Positions 5,808 to 6,767 of a stretch of 6,767 bases of DNA are shown here, one piece after another (the stretch's first letter is position 1; every line of letters begins with the position of its first letter). This DNA is from Mollicutes bacterium (lineage in GTDB: Bacteria; Bacillota_I; Bacilli_A; Izemoplasmatales; Izemoplasmataceae). Location: the NCBI GenBank assembly GCA_003555335.1, contig PWHD01000042.1, positions 1 through 6,767 of the forward strand, read 5' to 3'. The notes beneath the pieces are model-generated. The model had not been told where the DNA came from, made no database searches, and saw only the letters and a program-made list of their open reading frames with translations. The position numbers and the translations under genes were made by a program.

Positions 5808-6767
5808 TGTATCCACCCTTTCAAAAATTGTGAGAATGCCGCTCGCCCGGTTTCATCCTGTTTGAAGACCCCGCAATCCTCAAGCCCGCTCACAAAGACC
5901 TTTCCGGCCTGGCTTTTAAGATAAGAAAGTGTTTCTTCCGATTCCGGGACATCAAGAGATCGAATCCAAGGTTCATATGCCTCAAGGTCGTCCAGATCCG
6001 TTTTGTCTCCTTCGAGATAGTCTTTGATCCTGATCAGGTCGTCCTGCAGTCTGCCCGGTAGAATCGCGAGGCCCATCACCTCGATCAGGCCGATGTTCTC
6101 TTTTTTGATGTGATGCTTCTCAGGATGCGGATGAAAGATGCCATCGGGATAATGCGCATCGGTACGATTGTTCCTCAGGGCGATGGAAAGCACATATTTG
6201 TTTTCCATCTTTCTTAAAATCGGCGTAATCGCGTTATGGGGTGTTTCTTCCGTATAAGGGATGATGCCGAGCGCCTTGTTTTCATAGGTTTTGAAATATT
6301 GCCGGAGACGCTCCGCTTTTTCAATGAGTGACGCTCGATCCGATGCGCTCATGCGGATGACGCTCAAAGGCCACTTAAGCAGTTCGACCGTGACATCATC
6401 CATAGTAAGCGTTTCGAACGCCTCCGCCTTGTCCAGCGGGAACATGGCGTTGCCGCCCTGGTAATGTTCGTGCGACAAGATGGAACCGCCCACAATGGGC
6501 AGACCGGCATTCGATCCAAGGAAGTAATGGGGAAACATGTCCACGAAATCGAAAAGGCGTTTGAAGGTTTTTTCTGATACGTCCATGGGAATATGCGATT
6601 CGTGGAACACGATCGCATGCTCGTTGTAATAGACATACGGGGAAAACTGCAAAAAGAACTGTTCATTGTTGATCGGCACTTTGACCGCACGATGATTCGA
6701 ACGTCCGGGGTGGTCCGCCCGGCCGTAATAGCCGACATTTTCCTTGCACAAAAAACACTTGGGATAA
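5777..6767 (-). CDS. galT: Galactose-1-phosphate uridylyltransferase, class II (5' end missing)
   Basis: GalT transfers UMP between UDP-glucose and galactose-1-phosphate in the Leloir pathway. The window shows the last 329 residues; Bacillota class II enzymes have about 490, so roughly 160 N-terminal residues lie beyond the edge. The visible part opens with [16 protein letters not shown], continues with [27 protein letters not shown], and carries [22 protein letters not shown], whose His-Glu-His holds the nucleophilic histidine (equivalent to HPH of class I). All are hallmarks of the class II family. A TTG at 6749-6751 could be mistaken for a start but encodes the Leu of the conserved CFLC motif. 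The gene ends ESQKQKKQ and overlaps galM. The absence of galK and galE downstream implies they lie upstream or elsewhere. Confidence 0.95.
   Translation of the reverse strand, partial: YPKCFLCKENVGYYGRADHPGRSNHRAVKVPINNEQFFLQFSPYVYYNEHAIVFHESHIPMDVSEKTFKRLFDFVDMFPHYFLGSNAGLPIVGGSILSHEHYQGGNAMFPLDKAEAFETLTMDDVTVELLKWPLSVIRMSASDRASLIEKAERLRQYFKTYENKALGIIPYTEETPHNAITPILRKMENKYVLSIALRNNRTDAHYPDGIFHPHPEKHHIKKENIGLIEVMGLAILPGRLQDDLIRIKDYLEGDKTDLDDLEAYEPWIRSLDVPESEETLSYLKSQAGKVFVSGLEDCGVFKQDETGRAAFSQFLKGWIQCESQKQKKQ
5813..5822 (-). promoter_or_regulatory. Ribosome binding site that fixes the galM start
   Basis: The minus strand reads GAAAGGGTGG, within the 3' end of galT. It is well placed for ATG at 5807 but covers GTG at 5816, which excludes the longer reading of galM. 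Confidence 0.7.

Noticed and set aside
5808..5816. GTG at 5816 as the galM start
   Set aside because: The ribosome binding motif overlaps this codon, but is ideally spaced for the ATG at 5807.
6749..6751. TTG as the galT start
   Set aside because: The frame stays open to the window edge and the upstream codons encode the conserved YPKCF of class II GalT, so the gene simply continues outside.

Overview
The window holds one end of a chromosomal carbohydrate-use locus. All six genes run on the minus strand, so transcription goes from position 6767 towards position 1. The likely host is a Gram-positive bacterium of the Bacillota or a close relative. Three reasons support this: strong AGGAGG-type ribosome binding sites, three consecutive lipoproteins with Gram-positive-style LAAC lipoboxes, and a class II (Firmicutes-type) GalT. 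TGA is used as a stop, so the code is the standard one. The secreted proteins are very acidic and poor in lysine, which hints at a saline or alkaline habitat (inference).

Layout in transcription order. (1) galT, truncated by the window edge, encodes galactose-1-phosphate uridylyltransferase. (2) galM encodes aldose 1-epimerase and overlaps the end of galT by 31 bases. (3) A LacI-family regulator of the GalR/EbgR type follows 46 bases later and ends in a Rho-independent terminator whose stem includes the last codons. (4) A 183-base gap carries a candidate cre site, a good -35/-10 promoter and repeated GGTAAAAT boxes. The same box occurs before the regulator gene. (5) A 790-residue lipoprotein has two Ig-like domains and four carbohydrate-binding-like modules but no visible enzyme domain. 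(6) A strong hairpin precedes a GH43 endo-arabinanase-like lipoprotein. (7) A third lipoprotein starts in an ATGA overlap with the arabinanase stop and leaves the window after about 24 codons.

Reading of the whole: the surface lipoproteins appear to bind and cut an arabinose-containing polymer such as pectic arabinan or arabinogalactan outside the cell. GalM and GalT take galactose into the Leloir pathway inside. The regulator probably controls both itself and the surface operon through the shared GGTAAAA boxes, with carbon catabolite control added by the cre-like site. Functions of the enzymes are well supported by conserved catalytic motifs; the polymer specificity and the regulatory wiring are inferred.
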